A stretch of 17,860 bases of DNA, taken from the NCBI GenBank assembly GCA_046233135.1, contig JBJXHN010000016.1:1-17860 (forward strand). Reading direction: 5' to 3'. This document shows, in pieces, positions 15,816-17,860 of the stretch. A program made the translations under genes and the position numbers. Positions within the stretch are counted from its first letter, which is position 1, and each line of letters starts with the position of its first letter. The notes beneath the pieces were generated by a model. The model was not told the origin of the DNA and ran no database searches. It worked only from the letters and a program-made list of their open reading frames with translations. The stretch comes from JBJXHN01 sp046233135 (GTDB lineage: Bacteria > Pseudomonadota > Alphaproteobacteria > Rhodospirillales > Rhodospirillaceae).

Positions 15816-16512
15816 GGTCAACGACGTCCACTTCGCCTATCCCGGCCGGCCGCCGGTCCTGAACGGGGCGGGCTTTACACTGGAGGCGGGGGAGCGGCTG
15901 GCCATCACGGGGCCGAACGGGGCGGGCAAGAGCACGCTTCTGCGGATCCTGGTGGGGTTGATCCCGCCACGGTCGGGAAGCGTGGTCGCCTTTGGGGCCG
16001 AGCGGCGGGAGGAAAAGGATTTCCATGAGGTGCGGCGCCGGGCCGGCTATGTCTTCCAGGATCCCGACGACCAGCTGTTTTGTCCGACGGTGGCGGAAGA
16101 TGTGGCCTTCGGTCCGCTGAACCTCGGCAAGAGCCGGAAAGAGGCGCTGGAGATCGTCGACCGCGTGCTTGAGCGACTGCGGCTGAGCGCTTTCCGGGAC
16201 CGGGTGACCTACAAGCTGTCCGGCGGGGAGAAGCGGCTGGTGTCGCTGGCGACCGTGCTGGCCATGGATCCCGACGTCCTGCTGCTTGACGAACCGACCA
16301 ACGCCCTGGATGAACCCACCACGGACCGGCTGGTGGAAATCCTTCAGGAGCTACCTCAGGCGATGGTGATCATCTCCCACGATCCCCATTTCCGCCGCAA
16401 GGTGGTGACGCGGACCCTGAAGCTGGAGGGGGGTGTTCTGGTGACGCCCCAGCCGGCATGCCATCATGCGGCCGAGGACGCCGACACCCTCAAAAGCGCG
16501 GCGGCCTCCTGA
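15799..16512 (+). CDS. cbiO: CbiO, ATPase of the cobalt ECF transporter
   Basis: 237 aa from ATG 15799, chosen because GGAG lies 7 nt upstream and the protein then begins SLIEVNDVHFAYPG as in the family; an upstream in-frame start at 15739 would add residues unrelated to ABC proteins. Walker A GPNGAGKST 38-46, Q-loop VFQDPDDQLF with Gln87, signature LSGGEKRL 140-147, Walker B LLLDEPT 161-167, H-loop His194. All catalytic motifs are intact. The FQDPDDQLF and EDVAFGPLNLG segments are typical of ECF ATPases. The C-terminal tail contains CHH (221-223), a possible incidental metal-binding patch. Confidence 0.95.
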   Translation: MPSLIEVNDVHFAYPGRPPVLNGAGFTLEAGERLAITGPNGAGKSTLLRILVGLIPPRSGSVVAFGAERREEKDFHEVRRRAGYVFQDPDDQLFCPTVAEDVAFGPLNLGKSRKEALEIVDRVLERLRLSAFRDRVTYKLSGGEKRLVSLATVLAMDPDVLLLDEPTNALDEPTTDRLVEILQELPQAMVIISHDPHFRRKVVTRTLKLEGGVLVTPQPACHHAAEDADTLKSAAAS

Positions 16513-16566
16513 CGGGCTTGACCCTGGAAAAGCCACACTCTGGCCATCAATTTTTCTGAATATCCA

Positions 16567-16629
16567 ATGATAACAGTGAATTACGATACAATACGGGTGT
16601 CTTAAAAATTTACAGGGTGTTTTTCGGGG
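16567..16629 (+). repeat. Upstream end of the IS, inverted relative to 12501-12563
   Basis: Contains ATGATAACAGT, CAATACGGG and TGTTTTT in the same order and spacing as the minus-strand copy at 12501-12563 (about 47 of 63 identical, no gaps). Both copies have the ATGATAACAGT side facing the cobalt operon. It probably includes the IS end and transposase promoter. Confidence 0.6.
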
Positions 16630-17860
16630 ATGCGGTTCGGGGATCACGGGAAAAGGCAGGTTCTCGCGGCCTTCGACGGGGGCGATATCACCTCGGAGGC
16701 GGGCGGCGTGCTGTTGCGGGAGACGGCGGAGCGGCTGGATCTGTTCCCGCGCATGGCGGCCTGTTTCGAGGACCGGCGCAAACAGGACCAAGTGATCCAC
16801 AAGCTGCCCAACCTGCTGGCCCAAAGGGTGGTGGGGATCGCCCTGGGATACGAGGACATCACCGACCACGACAGCCTGCGCCATGATCCCCTGCTGAAAT
16901 TGCTCGGCGAGCCGGACGCCAAGAGAAACGACCCGCCCAAAACCCTGGCCGGGAGTTCCACCCTCGGACGCGTGGAACGGAGCTTTCAGCAGAACAATCG
17001 CCGCTACCACAAGATCACCGCCCAGCCGAACCGGCTTCAGGATCTTTTTGTCGACCTGTTCACCGAAAGCCACGCCACCCCGCCCGAGCGGATCACCCTG
17101 GATATCGACGCCACCGACGTCGAAACCCACGGCCATCAGGTGGGTGGGTTCTTCCATGGTTATTATGAGCATCGGTGTTATCTGCCCCTTTAAATCTATT
17201 GCGGGCCGCACCTGCTGTTGGCCAAGCTCCGCCCCGGCAACGTGGACGGCGCCAAGGACACGAAGGCGGCGGTCAAACGGGTTGTCGGGAGGATCCGGAA
17301 GCAGTGGCCCAAAACCCGGATCCTGGTGCGCGGCGATTCCGGCTTCGCCCGGGAAAACCTGATGAGCTGGTGCGAGGCCAACGATGTGGATTACATCTTC
17401 GGGCTGCCACGCAACGATCACCTTCTCCGGAAAGCCCGAAAAGTCCGCTCGAGGGCCGCAGTCGATTTCATGGCGACGGGAGAAACCGCGCAGGTTTTCG
17501 GCCATTTCACCCACCGCACCCTGTCGAAAAGCTGGAAGCGGCTCCGCCATGTGATCGTCAAGGTGCTCCACAAGGCGGATCGGGAACAGCGCTGCCGCTT
17601 TCTCGTCACCTCGCTGGACTGGAATTCCCCGCGAGTAATCGACGCCATGCGGGAGGCTCGGCAAAAAGGCGAAGAGAAAGAGCCCCGGGACCGGATGCCC
17701 CGCGTCATTTATGACGCCATCTATTGCCCGCGTGGCGACATGGAAAACCGGATCAAGGAATGCCAGTTGGACCTGTTTGGCCGCCGGGCCTCTGGCCATG
17801 CCTTCAGCACCAATCAAACCCGGTTGATCCTGGCGGGCTTCGCCTATGTGCTGATGACGC
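16630..17860 (+). pseudogene. IS1380-family transposase, interrupted by an in-frame TAA, 3' end beyond window
   Basis: The frame from ATG 16630 gives FDGGDITSEAGGVLLRE near the start and DIDATDVETHGHQ (160-172), then GYYEHRCYLPL and a TAA at 17191-17193. The same frame continues without shift as IYCGPHLLLAKLRPG, the expected next residues of the family, through VRGDSGFAREN and CPRGDMENRIKECQLDLF to the window edge. The acidic residues of the DDE site are therefore present on both sides of the stop. Family members usually have Tyr at this position (CYLPLYxxCG), so TAT/TAC to TAA by one substitution is the simplest explanation. The product would end after 187 residues, before two of the three catalytic acids, and should be inactive unless the stop is read through. 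Confidence 0.88.

Larger units (their letters stand above)
16567..17860 (+). mobile_element. IS1380-family insertion sequence, 5' part (right end outside window)
   Basis: The left region starts at or before 16567, where the segment shared with the inverted copy at 12501-12563 begins, and continues into the transposase. No exact terminal inverted repeat or target duplication can be set because the right end is off the window and the left boundary is judged only by that similarity. It lies 55 bp after cbiO. Confidence 0.65.

Noticed and set aside
16351..17817. Minus-strand open frame of 488 codons
   Set aside because: Antisense to the end of cbiO and the IS1380 transposase, which have family motifs on the plus strand.
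1..17860. CRISPR arrays, tRNA or rRNA genes
   Set aside because: No regularly spaced repeats, tRNA cloverleaf sequences or rRNA motifs were seen on reading both strands.

Overview
The window is GC-rich chromosomal DNA from a Gram-negative bacterium. I infer an alphaproteobacterium of Rhodospirillales type from the high GC coding bias, a Fur-like operator, a cobalamin riboswitch ahead of a Cbi/Nik-type cobalt importer, and an IS1380-family element. The species assignment is a guess; the gene families are not.

Region 1 (1-9300, minus strand) is a siderophore-type NRPS operon in the order MbtH-like protein, type II thioesterase, SyrP-like Fe(II)/2-oxoglutarate hydroxylase, then a very large NRPS that runs off the left edge after 2423 codons. 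The visible NRPS layout is T-C-A(Asp)-T-E-C-A. It starts with a thiolation domain that has no adenylation domain of its own. The first A domain reads as an exact-looking aspartate code, and the hydroxylase next door fits beta-hydroxylation of that Asp.

Region 2 (9301-9801) is an AT-rich divergent promoter region with a strong Fur-type operator at 9505-9525, a second inverted repeat near the MbtH-like gene, and a 12-codon possible leader ORF.

Region 3 (9802-12322, plus strand) holds an IucB/VbsA-like GNAT acyltransferase and an L-ornithine (or lysine) N-hydroxylase, the two enzymes that make N-acyl-N-hydroxy (hydroxamate) side chains. With region 1 this points to an iron-regulated peptide siderophore that mixes hydroxamate and beta-hydroxyaspartate ligands.

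Region 4 (12323-12986) is non-coding. It has a long stable inverted repeat, a short hairpin, a 63-bp remnant resembling the end of the downstream IS, a -35 box, and a full cobalamin riboswitch with a recognisable P1 stem.

Region 5 (12987-16512, plus strand) is a tightly packed ECF-type cobalt importer: DUF4198 periplasmic protein (NikK-like), CbiM, a NikL-like anchored periplasmic protein, CbiQ and CbiO, presumably repressed by adenosylcobalamin through the riboswitch.

Region 6 (16513-17860) is the start of an IS1380-family element. Its transposase is broken by one in-frame TAA and continues past the window edge. The region upstream of this transposase and the 63-bp remnant at 12501-12563 are inverted copies that bracket the cobalt operon.
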